A stretch of 64,000 nucleotides of DNA from Pantoea alfalfae (lineage in GTDB: Bacteria; Pseudomonadota; Gammaproteobacteria; Enterobacterales; Enterobacteriaceae): positions 3,410,001-3,474,000 of the forward strand of contig NZ_CP082292.1 in NCBI RefSeq assembly GCF_019880205.1, in the 5' to 3' direction. The notes beneath the pieces are model-generated. The model was not told the DNA's origin and did not search any database. It worked only from the letters and a program-made list of their open reading frames with translations. Below, one piece after another: positions 9,461 through 18,366 of the stretch (positions are counted from its first letter, which is position 1; each line of letters begins with the position of its first letter). A program made the translations under genes and the position numbers.

Positions 9461-10048
9461 ATGACAAGCACAATGATGAGTACCCATAAAGCCTTTAAAG
9501 CGCTGCAACAGGCAGGGATCGACGATCAGCAAGCGGAGGCGATGGTGGAGGTGTTTAACGATATGCAGCAGAGGCCGCCAGGCGCACAGGTCGGGAAGCA
9601 ACTCGGTCAGATTCAGACCAAAACCAATCATATTGACGTCCGGATCGGCCAGCTTCAGACAAAAGCCGACCAGACAGACGATCGGATCGGTAACCTCACG
9701 ACCAAAATCGACCAGATGGACGATCGACTCGGCAAACTTACGGCCAAAGTCGATCAGATAGATGAGTGGCTTGGTCAGCTCACAACAAAAGTACATCAGA
9801 TAGATGAGCGGCTTGGCCATGTTGAAAGAAAAACAGACAAACTGGCCATCCGTTTTAATCAGTCAGAAGGCAAAGTGGATAAGCTGGATGTCGCTCTCAG
9901 TGAAATGAATTTCCGATTAACTTCGGCTGTCGACAGCCTGAGAAATGACGTTGTGACCCTGACCACCGATATGCGCTGGATCAAACGGTTGTCTATCCTG
10001 ATGACCACCACCCTGCTGGCGGCGGTCCTGAAAGATTGTGTAATGTGA
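9461..10048 (+). CDS. Coiled-coil protein with 14-residue repeats and C-terminal membrane anchor
   Basis: 195 residues. Residues about 40-110 are built of 14-residue repeats such as IGNLTTKIDQMDDR and LGKLTAKVDQIDEW, i.e. two heptads per unit (42 bp in DNA), predicting a long parallel coiled coil. A helical linker and a short hydrophobic C-terminal segment (LSILMTTTLLAAVLKDCVM) follow, so it may be a tail-anchored oligomer resembling the DUF1640/CCDC90 type. GTG 9458 and ATG 9461 are both possible; GGAGG is seven bases before ATG 9461. Function unknown. The repeat number could vary by slippage. Confidence 0.6.
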   Translation: MTSTMMSTHKAFKALQQAGIDDQQAEAMVEVFNDMQQRPPGAQVGKQLGQIQTKTNHIDVRIGQLQTKADQTDDRIGNLTTKIDQMDDRLGKLTAKVDQIDEWLGQLTTKVHQIDERLGHVERKTDKLAIRFNQSEGKVDKLDVALSEMNFRLTSAVDSLRNDVVTLTTDMRWIKRLSILMTTTLLAAVLKDCVM

Positions 10049-10064
10049 TCCCGTTATCGCCCGG

Positions 10065-10778
10065 TCAGGGTCTGTCGCGAAGCGCCTCCAGCTTTTCGCG
10101 CTGCTGACCCTCGGCGGTAAAGTTATCCTCCGCCAGCCAGCGCTTCAGGCCCTTTTTCACCTGCGGCCATTCGCTGTCGATAATCGAAAACCAGCTGGTG
10201 TCACGCGAACGCCCTTTGTAGACGATTGCCTGACGGAACTCGCCTTCATACCGGAAGCCCAGCCGTGCCGCCGCCTTACGCGACGGGGCATTACAGCTGT
10301 CGCATTTCCATTCATAGCGACGATAACCCAGCGTCTCAAATGCGTAACGCATTAGCAGGAAATGCGCCTCCGTTGCCATGCGGGTCTGCTTCAGCCGGGC
10401 CGAAAACATGACATGCCCGACTTCCATCACGCCATATTCAGGCTGGATGCGCATTAACGACAGGCTCCCCACCGCCTGGTCGGTGGCGAGATCGATCACA
10501 GCAAAATGCAGCGGATCGCGGCTCACTTCAAGCTGTGCGGCATACGCCTGCCATGCCTGGCGTTCGGTAAAGGGACCGGCTGGCAGGTAAGTCCAGTCGC
10601 GTCCATCCTCAGCCATCTCCCAGGCCTCAGACAGTGCATCACCATGCCGTGCTGCACTGAACGGCTCCAGCCGACACGACTCGCCGGTGAAAACCTGATG
10701 CTGGGGCAAAGGACGGGGTTGCCAGTCTGGTAAAGGCTGACCGACCGGCTGACCGAATTGATTCAGGTGTTGTGACAT
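10065..10778 (-). CDS. GNAT-family N-acetyltransferase (RimJ/RimL-like)
   Basis: 237 residues. The core GNAT signature is seen in MEVGHVMFSARLKQTRMATEAHFLLMRYAF (acetyl-CoA-binding loop) and ARLGFRYEGEFRQA near the C-terminus, as in RimJ/RimL-type enzymes and the larger YbdK-neighbouring GNATs. It would acetylate an amino group of a protein or small molecule. It is divergent from the MocR regulator with about 100 bases between starts and may be its target. Confidence 0.8.
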   Translation of the reverse strand: MSQHLNQFGQPVGQPLPDWQPRPLPQHQVFTGESCRLEPFSAARHGDALSEAWEMAEDGRDWTYLPAGPFTERQAWQAYAAQLEVSRDPLHFAVIDLATDQAVGSLSLMRIQPEYGVMEVGHVMFSARLKQTRMATEAHFLLMRYAFETLGYRRYEWKCDSCNAPSRKAAARLGFRYEGEFRQAIVYKGRSRDTSWFSIIDSEWPQVKKGLKRWLAEDNFTAEGQQREKLEALRDRP

Positions 10779-10813
10779 ATCGCCTCCCGGCTACAGATGA
10801 TATCTGCAGATTG

Positions 10814-10850
10814 CCACTATCATGGTGGGTTAAAAAGTACCACAATCATG
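10814..10850. promoter_or_regulatory. Direct repeats in the GNAT/MocR divergent promoter region
   Basis: CCACTATCATG (10814-10824) recurs as CCACAATCATG (10840-10850), ten of eleven bases identical, 26 bp apart. MocR/PdxR-type regulators are known to bind direct repeats, so this is a likely autoregulatory site. It also argues that the MocR gene starts downstream, at 10878. Confidence 0.5.
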
Positions 10851-10877
10851 AAAAATGATGGATCCACGGAGCAGGTC

Positions 10878-12326
10878 ATGAAGCCAGAGATCCCAGATTT
10901 GCTGCTGGCTCCATTGATACCAGCAGCAGGGACCACACTGCAGCAGCAACTTTATCGGCGGATAAAACAGGGCATTTTGCAGGGTCAGCTTGCTGCCGGA
11001 ACGATGTTACCGTCCACGCGTCAGCTGGCACCTGAGCTAAAGGTTTCACGGAATACGGTGCTTAACGTCTGGACACAGCTACAGGCAGAGGGCTATCTGA
11101 TGAGCGATCGGCAAGGCAGCCGCATCAGCCCGCTGGCTTTACCTGCCGTACAGACGGATGACGATACGTTAGCCAGCTGGCCGCTGGCAAAACGAATTGA
11201 TCTCTTTCACCACAGCAGGGAAATGGACAGCGGCGCATTGCCCCTGCGTCCCGGTATCCCCGCTCTGACCCATTTCCCGCTGGCTGCATGGCGCCGGACG
11301 CTGAATCAGATATTGAGTCACACGCCACCGCAGCTACTCGGCTATGGCGATCCGTTTGGCGATCCCGAACTGCGTGATGTACTGGCGCAGCAGTTGCGTC
11401 TCACGCGTGGTGTACGTTGTGATGCCGGACAGATTGTGATTACCGAAGGTGTGCAGCAGGCGCTAACGTTGTGCGTCGCCCTGTTAAGCAATCCTGGCGA
11501 CCATGGCTGGATTGAAGAGCCCGGCTATCGCGGTGCCAAAGCCGCTCTGCAGGCCGGGGAGCTTAACGTTGTCCCGATCCCCATCGATCAGCAGGGTCTT
11601 GCCCCCGAGCCGATACACTGGGAACGGACTCCGCCCCGTCTGATTTATACAACGCCTATCCATCAGTATCCCACCGGCGCGGTAATGAGCGCGGCCCGGC
11701 GTCTGGCGCTGATTGCTGCTGCGCAGCAGCACCAGGCCTGGATTATTGAAGATGATTATGATGGCGACTTCCATTACCACGGCGAGCCTGTCATGGCGAT
11801 GCAGGGCATGACCGATCATGCCCCGGTTATCTATCTTGGTTCTTTCAGCAAGACGTTGTTCCCTGCGCTGCGCATCGGTTTTATGGTACTGCCCGCCCCG
11901 CTGGTCAGTCGACTGCGACCAGCGCTTCATCAGCTACTGCGCGGCGGAAACCGTCTGGAGCAGCAGGCACTGACGCATTTTATTCTCAGTGGTGATTATC
12001 GCCGCCATCTCGGTAAAATGCGTCGTCTCTATCGTCAGCGACAGGCATGGCTGCGAACCGAACTGCAGCGCGCTGCGGGTCAGTCGATTCCGCTGCTGGG
12101 CGGTAACAGCGGTATGCATCTGGTGCTGCCACTCGATCCTCATCGGGATGACGTCGCTATCACCCGCAAACTGCTCCAGGCGGGATACGCACCCACGGCT
12201 CTCTCGACCTTCTATCTGCAGGAACGGGTGCAGCAGGGGCTGGTTATTGGCTATGGCAACTGCAGCGACACGCAAATTACCGCAGCTACGCGCCAGCTAA
12301 GTCGCCTGCTCAGCTGGCCCGGATAA
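10878..12326 (+). CDS. MocR-family (PdxR-like) regulator: GntR helix-turn-helix fused to aminotransferase domain
   Basis: 482 residues. The N-terminal GntR-type winged helix (LYRRIKQGILQGQLAAGTMLPSTRQLA, VSRNTVLNVWTQLQAEGYL) is joined to a fold type I aminotransferase domain. That domain has ITEGVQQALTLCVALL, the PLP-contacting EDDYDGDFHY and the Schiff-base lysine in SFSKTLFPALRIGF. All key residues for PLP binding appear intact. I chose ATG 10878 because GGAG lies six bases upstream; ATG 10848 lacks a ribosome site and falls inside a putative operator. Candidate target: the divergent GNAT gene or PLP synthesis elsewhere. Confidence 0.88.
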   Translation: MKPEIPDLLLAPLIPAAGTTLQQQLYRRIKQGILQGQLAAGTMLPSTRQLAPELKVSRNTVLNVWTQLQAEGYLMSDRQGSRISPLALPAVQTDDDTLASWPLAKRIDLFHHSREMDSGALPLRPGIPALTHFPLAAWRRTLNQILSHTPPQLLGYGDPFGDPELRDVLAQQLRLTRGVRCDAGQIVITEGVQQALTLCVALLSNPGDHGWIEEPGYRGAKAALQAGELNVVPIPIDQQGLAPEPIHWERTPPRLIYTTPIHQYPTGAVMSAARRLALIAAAQQHQAWIIEDDYDGDFHYHGEPVMAMQGMTDHAPVIYLGSFSKTLFPALRIGFMVLPAPLVSRLRPALHQLLRGGNRLEQQALTHFILSGDYRRHLGKMRRLYRQRQAWLRTELQRAAGQSIPLLGGNSGMHLVLPLDPHRDDVAITRKLLQAGYAPTALSTFYLQERVQQGLVIGYGNCSDTQITAATRQLSRLLSWPG

Positions 12327-12350
12327 CCTGATCATTCCGCGCTGATCAGG
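12327..12350. terminator. Bidirectional hairpin between convergent genes
   Basis: The inverted repeat CCTGATCA/TGATCAGG with an 8-base loop spans the six bases between the stops of the MocR and LacI genes and reaches into the LacI stop codon. There is no clear U-tract on either side. Confidence 0.45.
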
Positions 12351-13417
12351 CTGGCCGGCGCAGCAATCGACTGGCGAATCATCAGGCGGGCGTCAAAGCG
12401 CGGCATTGGCCCGGCTGCCTCGCCGCGTATCTCCGCAATCAGGCGTCGTGCCGCCTCACGGCCCATCTCATAGACCGGTTGCGCCACCACCGTCAGCGGC
12501 GGCGTGACAATCTCACTCCACGGAAAATTGTCATACATCACAAATGAGAGATCGGCAGGGATGCGCAGTCCGCGCTGCGTGACTTCCCGCAGCAGCCACA
12601 TCGCGACCACGCTGTCAGAGGCCACCAGCGCCGTGGGCGGCTGCGGACGCTGCCACAGCTCAGCCACAATACGGGCAATCTCCGTTTCATCCAGCGCGTT
12701 CACTTTCACCAGCGTTGGATCAAACTCCACGCCCGCGGCAGCAAAGGCCTGCATCATGCCGCTAACGCGCTGAGCAACCGGCGTCAGGCCAAAATCCTCT
12801 GGTGCTCTGTAATCGGTTGCCAGCGCCATGCTGGTAACATAGGCGATATGACGATGACCTGCCTCCAGCAATCGGGCGGTCGCTTCTGCGGCGACATCCG
12901 TAAATTCGCAGCAGATCGCTTCCACATTAAGGTCAGTCACTGCGCGATCAAATAATTTCAGCGCTCTGCCCTCTTCCAGTACCTGCGTCAGATGGCTGTT
13001 GTGCTGGTGCTCCGAACAGCATGGCGCAACGATAATGCCGTCGACCCGTTTTTCCAGCATCACCCGCACTGCATCCTGCTCAGCCTGCAGTTTCTCATCG
13101 CTGTTGCTAAGCAGCAGATGGTAACCGGCCGTGCGCGCTACATCGGCCATGCCGCGCAGCGCAAGGCCAAAGTGAGGGTTTTCGATATCACCGACAATCA
13201 CACCGATGGTATGAGAACGCCCGGTATTCATGCTGCGGGCCAAAGCATTCGGACGGTAGCCCAGCGCTGAGGCCGCGCTGCTGACCCGCTCCTGCACCTC
13301 ATCACTGACGGCCCCATAACCGCCCAGCGCACGGGCCGCCTGAGCTTTAGAGACGTTTGCTGCACGTGCCACATCCGCCACGGTAGGCGCTTTCGATTGT
13401 CGTTTCTGACTCGTCAT
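12332..13417 (-). CDS. LacI-family repressor of the adjacent amino-acid transport operon
   Basis: 361 residues. Helix-turn-helix [22 protein letters not shown], hinge [17 protein letters not shown] and sugar-binding-type effector domain ([24 protein letters not shown]). It is divergent from the 13611-17168 transport operon. Two identical palindromes containing TGAGACCGGTCTCA lie between, one inside this gene's own predicted promoter, so it is probably autoregulated and controls the operon. The effector is presumably the compound transported by the operon, which would be an unusual ligand for a LacI protein. Confidence 0.9.
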   Translation of the reverse strand: MTSQKRQSKAPTVADVARAANVSKAQAARALGGYGAVSDEVQERVSSAASALGYRPNALARSMNTGRSHTIGVIVGDIENPHFGLALRGMADVARTAGYHLLLSNSDEKLQAEQDAVRVMLEKRVDGIIVAPCCSEHQHNSHLTQVLEEGRALKLFDRAVTDLNVEAICCEFTDVAAEATARLLEAGHRHIAYVTSMALATDYRAPEDFGLTPVAQRVSGMMQAFAAAGVEFDPTLVKVNALDETEIARIVAELWQRPQPPTALVASDSVVAMWLLREVTQRGLRIPADLSFVMYDNFPWSEIVTPPLTVVAQPVYEMGREAARRLIAEIRGEAAGPMPRFDARLMIRQSIAAPASLISAE

Positions 13418-13482
13418 AATTATTTTGAATCACAGGTTGATGACAGGAATATTGACGCCGAAAAAAGGCTGTGCTTAAACTC

Positions 13483-13511
13483 ATTATAACCCCTTGAGAC
13501 CGGTCTCACAA
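13483..13511 (-). promoter_or_regulatory. Predicted sigma70 promoter of the LacI gene
   Basis: On the minus strand TTGTGA (13511-13506) and TATAAT (13488-13483) are separated by exactly 17 bases. The palindrome at 13495-13508 fills most of the spacer and touches the -35 box, so a bound repressor would block RNA polymerase. Confidence 0.7.
13495..13508. promoter_or_regulatory. LacI-type operator O1
   Basis: The perfect palindrome TGAGACCGGTCTCA with central CG is typical for LacI-family sites. It is identical to O2, with centres 45 bp apart (about four helical turns), which would allow cooperative binding. Confidence 0.75.
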
Positions 13512-13538
13512 TGCCCACGTCTTGAGGTGCCACCTGCG

Positions 13539-13554
13539 TTGAGACCGGTCTCAA
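13539..13554. promoter_or_regulatory. LacI-type operator O2 overlapping the transport operon promoter
   Basis: The perfect 16-bp palindrome TTGAGACCGGTCTCAA abuts the -10-like TATAAT at 13556-13561. No good -35 is present 17 bases upstream, so the operon promoter may be weak or need an activator. A repressor here would occlude the promoter. Confidence 0.75.
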
Positions 13555-13610
13555 TTATAATTGCTGGCTCAACTGTCTCTGATGTTTAAACCTGCAAAAA
13601 CGGATGAGCT

Positions 13611-14423
13611 ATGAAATCGCAAACCACCCTGGGCAAGCTGCTCGGCACCACGCTCGCACTCTGTTCACTTTCGTTCTGTACGCTGGCTGCCAGCGATAAC
13701 AATCCTTATGGGCTGATCGAACCGGGTCAGCTACGCATCGCCAGCGTCGGCGACTCAAAACCTTACACCTTCACGGATGCCAGCGGTGAGTTTACCGGCT
13801 TTGACGTCGAGTTCTTCCGGAATGTCGCCCACCGAATCGGGATCGATAAGGTCGATTTTATTGGTCAGGACTTCTCGGCGATTATGCCGGCCGTGGCTAA
13901 CGGTCAGTATGACGCGGCGGTGGCGGCTATCGGTATCACTCCGGCGCGGGAAAAGACGGTCGACTTTTCGACGGGTTATCTGGCGGGATTTCTCACCGTG
14001 CTGACCCGCTCTGACAGCGGCGTCAAGAATGTCGCCACCCTGGCAAAACGCCGGCTCGGGGTGGTCCAGGGTACGCTGCAGGAGAGCTATGCCGTCGAAC
14101 ACTTCACCCAGACCGATCTCGTGCGCTTCCCGGATAACAACAGCGCAGTTTCCGCGCTCAACAACGGTACGCTCGACGCGATCTTCCTCGACTACGAGGC
14201 AGCAAAAAGCTACGCCGACCGCTTTAAGCTGGTCTCTGCCGCCGACATCCCCTCGTTTGATGCACCGGCCGGCATTGCCATTGCCAAAGGCAAACCCGCC
14301 TTCAAGACCGCGCTGGACAGCGCCATTAAAGCAGCCATGCAGGATGGCACCTGGAAACGACTTTACGAGAAGTGGTTCCCCGGATCGCCGATGCCAAAAC
14401 AGTATCTGCCTGGCGGGCAGTAA
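13611..14423 (+). CDS. Amino-acid ABC transporter, periplasmic binding protein
   Basis: 270 residues. A signal peptide ([18 protein letters not shown], cleavage near residue 27) is followed by a polar amino acid-binding fold: [45 protein letters not shown] and [14 protein letters not shown]. These match the HisJ/FliY-type SBP family. First gene of an operon with permease, ATPase and FAD oxidoreductase. The ribosome site GGATGAG precedes the ATG. Its ligand is probably the amino or imino acid oxidised by the last enzyme of the operon. Confidence 0.9.
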   Translation: MKSQTTLGKLLGTTLALCSLSFCTLAASDNNPYGLIEPGQLRIASVGDSKPYTFTDASGEFTGFDVEFFRNVAHRIGIDKVDFIGQDFSAIMPAVANGQYDAAVAAIGITPAREKTVDFSTGYLAGFLTVLTRSDSGVKNVATLAKRRLGVVQGTLQESYAVEHFTQTDLVRFPDNNSAVSALNNGTLDAIFLDYEAAKSYADRFKLVSAADIPSFDAPAGIAIAKGKPAFKTALDSAIKAAMQDGTWKRLYEKWFPGSPMPKQYLPGGQ

Positions 14424-14484
14424 AGATGCGGACGTCCGCGTCCTGAGTTAACCGGGGGATCCCCCACCCTGCATGGAGACGGCG

Positions 14485-15291
14485 ATGGACCTGCTCACGA
14501 TTCTTTCCCGCACCTTCTTTGATTTTCCATCAATGATGGAAGTACTGCCGCAGATGCTGACCACCGGGCTGGTCAACACGGTGATTATCTCGCTGGCAGC
14601 TACGCTGCTCGGCACGCTATCTGGTCTTCTGCTGGCGCTGATGGGCATCTCGTCCTCACGCTGGCTGCGACTACCTGCCCGGCTCTATACCGATCTGTTC
14701 CGCGGTCTGCCTTCGATTCTGACCATTCTGCTGATTGGTCAGGGCCTGGCGCGATTCAGCTATCAGCTGTTCGGTCCTACACCCTATCCGCTGGGGATCT
14801 TCGCCCTCAGCCTGATCGCCAGCGCCTATATGGGCGAGATTTTCCGCGCCGGTATTCAGAGCGTGGAATGCGGCCAGATGGAGGCCTGCCGGGCGCTGGG
14901 GATGAGTTATGGCCGGGCAATGCGGCTGGTGGTCATCCCGCAGGGGATCCGCCGTGTGCTGCCCGCCATCGTTAACCAGTTCATCGCCATTATCAAAGAT
15001 TCATCGCTGGTCTACCTGCTGGGCCTGATGACCCAGCAGCGGGAGCTGTTTCGCGTGGGTCAGGATGCGGCAGTGCTCACTGGCAACCTCTCGCCCCTGA
15101 TGCTGGCCGGGCTGTTCTATCTGATCATCACGGTGCCGCTGACACACATGGTCAACTATGTCGATGTGCGCTATCGCACCGGCCGCCGTCGCCTGACGGC
15201 ACCGAAAAGCGGCTTAAAAGAAGTGGATGAAGTCAGAGCGCCCGGGGTTTCACTGGTCACGCAACCCCGAATCGGAGGCCCCCATGAATAA
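14485..15291 (+). CDS. Amino-acid ABC transporter permease (HisM/GlnP family)
   Basis: About 268 residues with five to six hydrophobic segments. It carries the polar amino acid permease signature ([52 protein letters not shown], the EAA loop that contacts the ATPase). ATG 14485 has GGAG six bases upstream; the in-frame ATG at 14473 has none. Its stop overlaps the ATPase start by eight bases, implying translational coupling. A single permease suggests a homodimeric channel. Confidence 0.88.
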   Translation: MDLLTILSRTFFDFPSMMEVLPQMLTTGLVNTVIISLAATLLGTLSGLLLALMGISSSRWLRLPARLYTDLFRGLPSILTILLIGQGLARFSYQLFGPTPYPLGIFALSLIASAYMGEIFRAGIQSVECGQMEACRALGMSYGRAMRLVVIPQGIRRVLPAIVNQFIAIIKDSSLVYLLGLMTQQRELFRVGQDAAVLTGNLSPLMLAGLFYLIITVPLTHMVNYVDVRYRTGRRRLTAPKSGLKEVDEVRAPGVSLVTQPRIGGPHE

Positions 15292-16036
15292 CCTGAACGG
15301 CGCGAGCTGGCACGGCGCCAGCCTGGAGCTGCGCGATCTGACGCTGGCCTATGGCCCGATTGAGATGCTGCGTAACGTCTCGCTGCGGGTCGCGCCTGGC
15401 AGTACTACCTGCATTATCGGACCATCCGGCTCGGGTAAATCGACGCTGCTGCGCGGCATCAACCGGCTGCATGAACCGCAGTCCGGGGATGTGCTGCTGG
15501 CTGACCGATCGGTGCTGCACGACAAACCCGATGCGCTGCGGCTGCGGATTGGCATGGTGTTTCAGCATTTCAATCTCTTCCCCGACCACAGCGCGCTGGA
15601 GAACGTGGCGCTGGCCCCGTGGCGGGTTAAAGGCTTGCCTAAAGCGCAGGCGATGGCGATTGCGCGTCAGCGACTGGAAGAGGTGGGCCTGGGGCAACGC
15701 GCCGATCACCGGCCACGCGATCTCTCCGGCGGTCAGCAGCAGCGCGTCGCGATTGCCCGTGCGCTGGCGATGGATCCCGAGGTGATGCTGTTTGACGAGG
15801 CGACCTCCGCGCTCGATCCCGAACTGGTGAAAGGTGTCCTGACGCTGATGGCGGATCTCTGCCGTCGCGGCATGACAATGGTTGTAGTGACCCATGAAAT
15901 GGGCTTTGCACGCAAGGTGGCAGATCAGGTGGTGTTTATGGACGAAGGCGAGATTGTTGAAGCCGGACCGCCGGGTGCCATTTTTGATGCACCGCAGTCG
16001 CCGCGACTGCAACGTTTTCTCTCTGAAGTGCTGTAA
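15284..16036 (+). CDS. Amino-acid ABC transporter ATP-binding protein (GlnQ/HisP family)
   Basis: 250 residues. Walker [11 protein letters not shown]-loop region [19 protein letters not shown], signature [19 protein letters not shown], Walker [15 protein letters not shown] and switch histidine VVTHEMGFA are all present. The start at 15284 has GGAGG upstream and overlaps the permease stop. Confidence 0.93.
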   Translation: MNNLNGASWHGASLELRDLTLAYGPIEMLRNVSLRVAPGSTTCIIGPSGSGKSTLLRGINRLHEPQSGDVLLADRSVLHDKPDALRLRIGMVFQHFNLFPDHSALENVALAPWRVKGLPKAQAMAIARQRLEEVGLGQRADHRPRDLSGGQQQRVAIARALAMDPEVMLFDEATSALDPELVKGVLTLMADLCRRGMTMVVVTHEMGFARKVADQVVFMDEGEIVEAGPPGAIFDAPQSPRLQRFLSEVL

Positions 16037-16055
16037 CTGAGCAAGGAACCTGATA

Positions 16056-17168
16056 ATGGCGTTAAAAAATGAAATAAAAGTGGTGGTACTGGGCGGTGGC
16101 GTCATCGGTGTGTCGACGGCGCTGGAGTTGACAAAACGCGGAGCGGCGGTGACGCTGGTGACCGAAGCTGCACTCTGCTCCGGCGCATCGGGACGTTCAC
16201 TGTCGTGGCTCAACTCAGCGGGTGAGCGCTCCCTGCCCTACCATGCGCTGCGCATGGCGGGTATCGATCGCTATCGCACCCTGTTTGCTCAACATCCTGA
16301 CCTTGACTGGCTACGTTTCGATGGCGGGCTCTGCTGGTTTAAAGACGATGCAGCCGGAACCCAGGCGCGGCATGCTTATGAGAAAACCCACGGCTACGAC
16401 TCACAACTCATGACTGCGGATAACGTGGCGCAGGCGGATGCGGCCATCAATCCCGCCGCGCTGCCGTCGCAGGCAATATTTAATCCTGGTGAAGGCTGGG
16501 TCAGCCTGCCACACCTCACAGAGTATCTGGTGAATCAGTTTCGGGCGCGCGGGGGTGAAGTGATAGAACATGCCGGTAAAGCCAGCGTGCTCACCGATCA
16601 GGGCCGCGCCTGTGGCATCCGCACTGAACAGGGTGAGCTGCGGGCAGATGCGGTGGTGGTCGCCTGTGGCCCCTGGACACCGGATGTGGTAGCACCTCTC
16701 GGCGTGACGATCCCCAACGGATCGCCGGTCTCCATGCTGGTCATCACGGAACCAGGCAGCCATGAGTTGAAAGCGGTGCTGAACACGCCCCGCGCCGCCA
16801 TCCGGCCTAATCCCGGCAACCGTTACGCGCTGGATCATGACTGGTATGAAGAGGATATCCAGCCGCTGGCCGGAGGTGATTACTATATTGATGAGCAGGT
16901 CGTGGCAAAGCTGGCGGACGAAGCGAGCAAGCTGTTACGGGGTGACGAGCCGCTCAGCGTTCAGAGCTGGAAGACTGGCCTGAAGCCGATTCCGGGCGAT
17001 GGCGATCCGGTGCTGGGACAACTGCAAAAGGTGCCGGGCTGTTATGTGGCGTTCACGCATTCGGGCGCAACGCTGGCGCTGATTGTCGGGGAATTACTGG
17101 CGGAGGAGATCGTAAGCGGTGAGAAGCATCCGATGCTGGCCAGCTTTAGTGCAGAACGTTTCAGCTAA
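16056..17168 (+). CDS. FAD-dependent oxidoreductase (DAO / glycine-D-amino acid oxidase family)
   Basis: 370 residues. The N-terminal Rossmann motif VVVLGGGVIGVSTALELTKRGAAVTLV binds the FAD ADP moiety. SGASGRSLSWLNSAG and the C-terminal TGLKPIPGDGDPVLGQL...FTHSGATLAL are typical of DAO-family amine oxidoreductases (DadA/SoxB-like). Such enzymes oxidatively deaminate D-amino acids, sarcosine or cyclic imino acids. Nineteen bases downstream of the ATPase and last in the operon, so it probably degrades the imported substrate. Followed by a strong terminator. Confidence 0.88.
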   Translation: MALKNEIKVVVLGGGVIGVSTALELTKRGAAVTLVTEAALCSGASGRSLSWLNSAGERSLPYHALRMAGIDRYRTLFAQHPDLDWLRFDGGLCWFKDDAAGTQARHAYEKTHGYDSQLMTADNVAQADAAINPAALPSQAIFNPGEGWVSLPHLTEYLVNQFRARGGEVIEHAGKASVLTDQGRACGIRTEQGELRADAVVVACGPWTPDVVAPLGVTIPNGSPVSMLVITEPGSHELKAVLNTPRAAIRPNPGNRYALDHDWYEEDIQPLAGGDYYIDEQVVAKLADEASKLLRGDEPLSVQSWKTGLKPIPGDGDPVLGQLQKVPGCYVAFTHSGATLALIVGELLAEEIVSGEKHPMLASFSAERFS

Positions 17169-17173
17169 AAAAA

Positions 17174-17194
17174 AGCCGGTCATCACGACCGGCT
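17174..17194 (+). terminator. Intrinsic terminator of the transport operon
   Basis: The 8-bp stem AGCCGGTC/GACCGGCT with loop ATCAC is preceded by an A-run and followed by GATTTTATTT. It works for the plus-strand operon and, given the A-run, probably also for the convergent RcnB-like gene. Confidence 0.88.
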
Positions 17195-17214
17195 GATTTT
17201 ATTTATCCACGGAA

Positions 17215-17730
17215 TTAGCCACGGAAGAAGATATCACCCGATTTACCCATGACGATTTTGCCAGTGTCATTGGTAATCAGAATGTAGTTGGCGTTGATAT
17301 ACGCCCAGTGAGTATTTTCCTGCGGGGCAGGCAGATTACGCTTTTGCCACTCGGTAATGGTGAAAGTTTTATCGGTGTACTTCTCTGGCACGATGTCACC
17401 GATTTTGTACTGTTTGTAGTCGATGATGATGGTGCTGAGTTCATAATCAGGGCGCGCACCATTCACCGTTGACGGCGTGTTTGGCGTGGTGGGCGTAATA
17501 CCATCATTAGACTGTGAGCTGGTCGGTGCCTGGTTTTGCGCCGCACCGGCATCTGGCTGAACGCTGCCGGTATCAGGCGTCGCGGTCTGAGCATCAGGAT
17601 TAGCGGGCTGGATCTGCGGCGGTGGCGGAACGGTATCCGTTGCTTCGCCAGCAGCCTGTACAGCGGGGATCAGGCTCAGCGAGCCAACCAGTAATCCCAT
17701 TGATAAAAGTACACGTTGAGTCCTGCGCAT
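17215..17730 (-). CDS. RcnB-family periplasmic protein
   Basis: About 171 residues. Signal peptide (VLLSMGLLVGSLSLIPAVQAA), then a low-complexity Pro/Gln/Thr/Asp-rich linker of about 75 residues. The C-terminal domain (IGDIVPEKYTD, LPAPQENTHWAYINANYILI, TGKIVMG) matches the RcnB-type fold. In E. coli RcnB is a periplasmic factor in Ni/Co homeostasis. Here the long disordered linker is unusual and no metal exporter is adjacent, so the metal role is only inferred. Start ATG 17730 is preceded by GTGGA; a GTG at 17742 is the alternative. Confidence 0.72.
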   Translation of the reverse strand: MRRTQRVLLSMGLLVGSLSLIPAVQAAGEATDTVPPPPQIQPANPDAQTATPDTGSVQPDAGAAQNQAPTSSQSNDGITPTTPNTPSTVNGARPDYELSTIIIDYKQYKIGDIVPEKYTDKTFTITEWQKRNLPAPQENTHWAYINANYILITNDTGKIVMGKSGDIFFRG

Positions 17731-17855
17731 AATGATTTCCACGTTGAATTTTGACAGTCAGGCTAAAGTTTATCGCACTTCCGTTCCGTTGTGCTGATGC
17801 TATGTGCAGGGAAAACAGCGCTGTTTGCCTTACTGCACACAGGCCAGATAACGGA

Positions 17856-18220
17856 TCAGACCACTTTATCCTGAGTTGCCAGATCGACCAACAACGCAAT
17901 GCCTGAATTGTTGCTCCGGTTAAAGCCGCTCTGCAGCACCACAACCGCATTACCGTGACGTTTGTCGTAGCCGATAAAACTGGCGTAGGCGCCGATATAG
18001 CCCGACAGCGCGGAGATCTGCGAGAAGGTGACACCATCCGCCAGCAGGCAGATTAAGTCGCATTGTTAATCTGTCCATCCACTGGCCGATAGCGACGATC
18101 CGTGTGAAAAAGCCAGCCAAAACCATGCTGCAGGAAACGCTGTTTTCCTTCTGTCAGTCATTTATTTAACGCGTAGCTGAGCGGCGGCAGCGCCAGAACG
18201 TACGTGACTGTAGTTGCATA
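17856..18220 (-). pseudogene. Decayed serine hydrolase (class C beta-lactamase-like), C-terminal remnant
   Basis: Minus-strand translation gives PPLSYALNK, then an in-frame TGA, then FLQHGFGWLFHTDRRYRPVDG, a TAA, and after a frame change SGYIGAYASFIGYDKRHGNAV and VVVLQSGFNRSNNSGIALL to a natural stop. The GFGW block and the SGYIGAYASFIGYD...VVVLQSGFNRS block resemble the C-terminus of beta-lactamase-related serine hydrolases. Two nonsense or frame breaks and loss of the N-terminal SxxK part mean it is dead. Confidence 0.6.
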
Positions 18221-18366
18221 ACAGGTGACAGAGAGGCTGAACACGGTTTAACTGCCAGGGAATGCCCGAACAGGGTTAGCTGTGTTGCAGCCCACAAGGG
18301 TGTACACTGCTGCGGTTTTGAGGCTTAACGCCGCGCTGAAATTTGATATGCCCGGGAGGCAACCGC

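Noticed and set aside
15257..16213. 318-codon minus-strand frame opposite the ABC ATPase.
   Set aside because: Shadow of the ATPase and oxidoreductase genes; no domain, histidine/glutamine-rich artefact composition.
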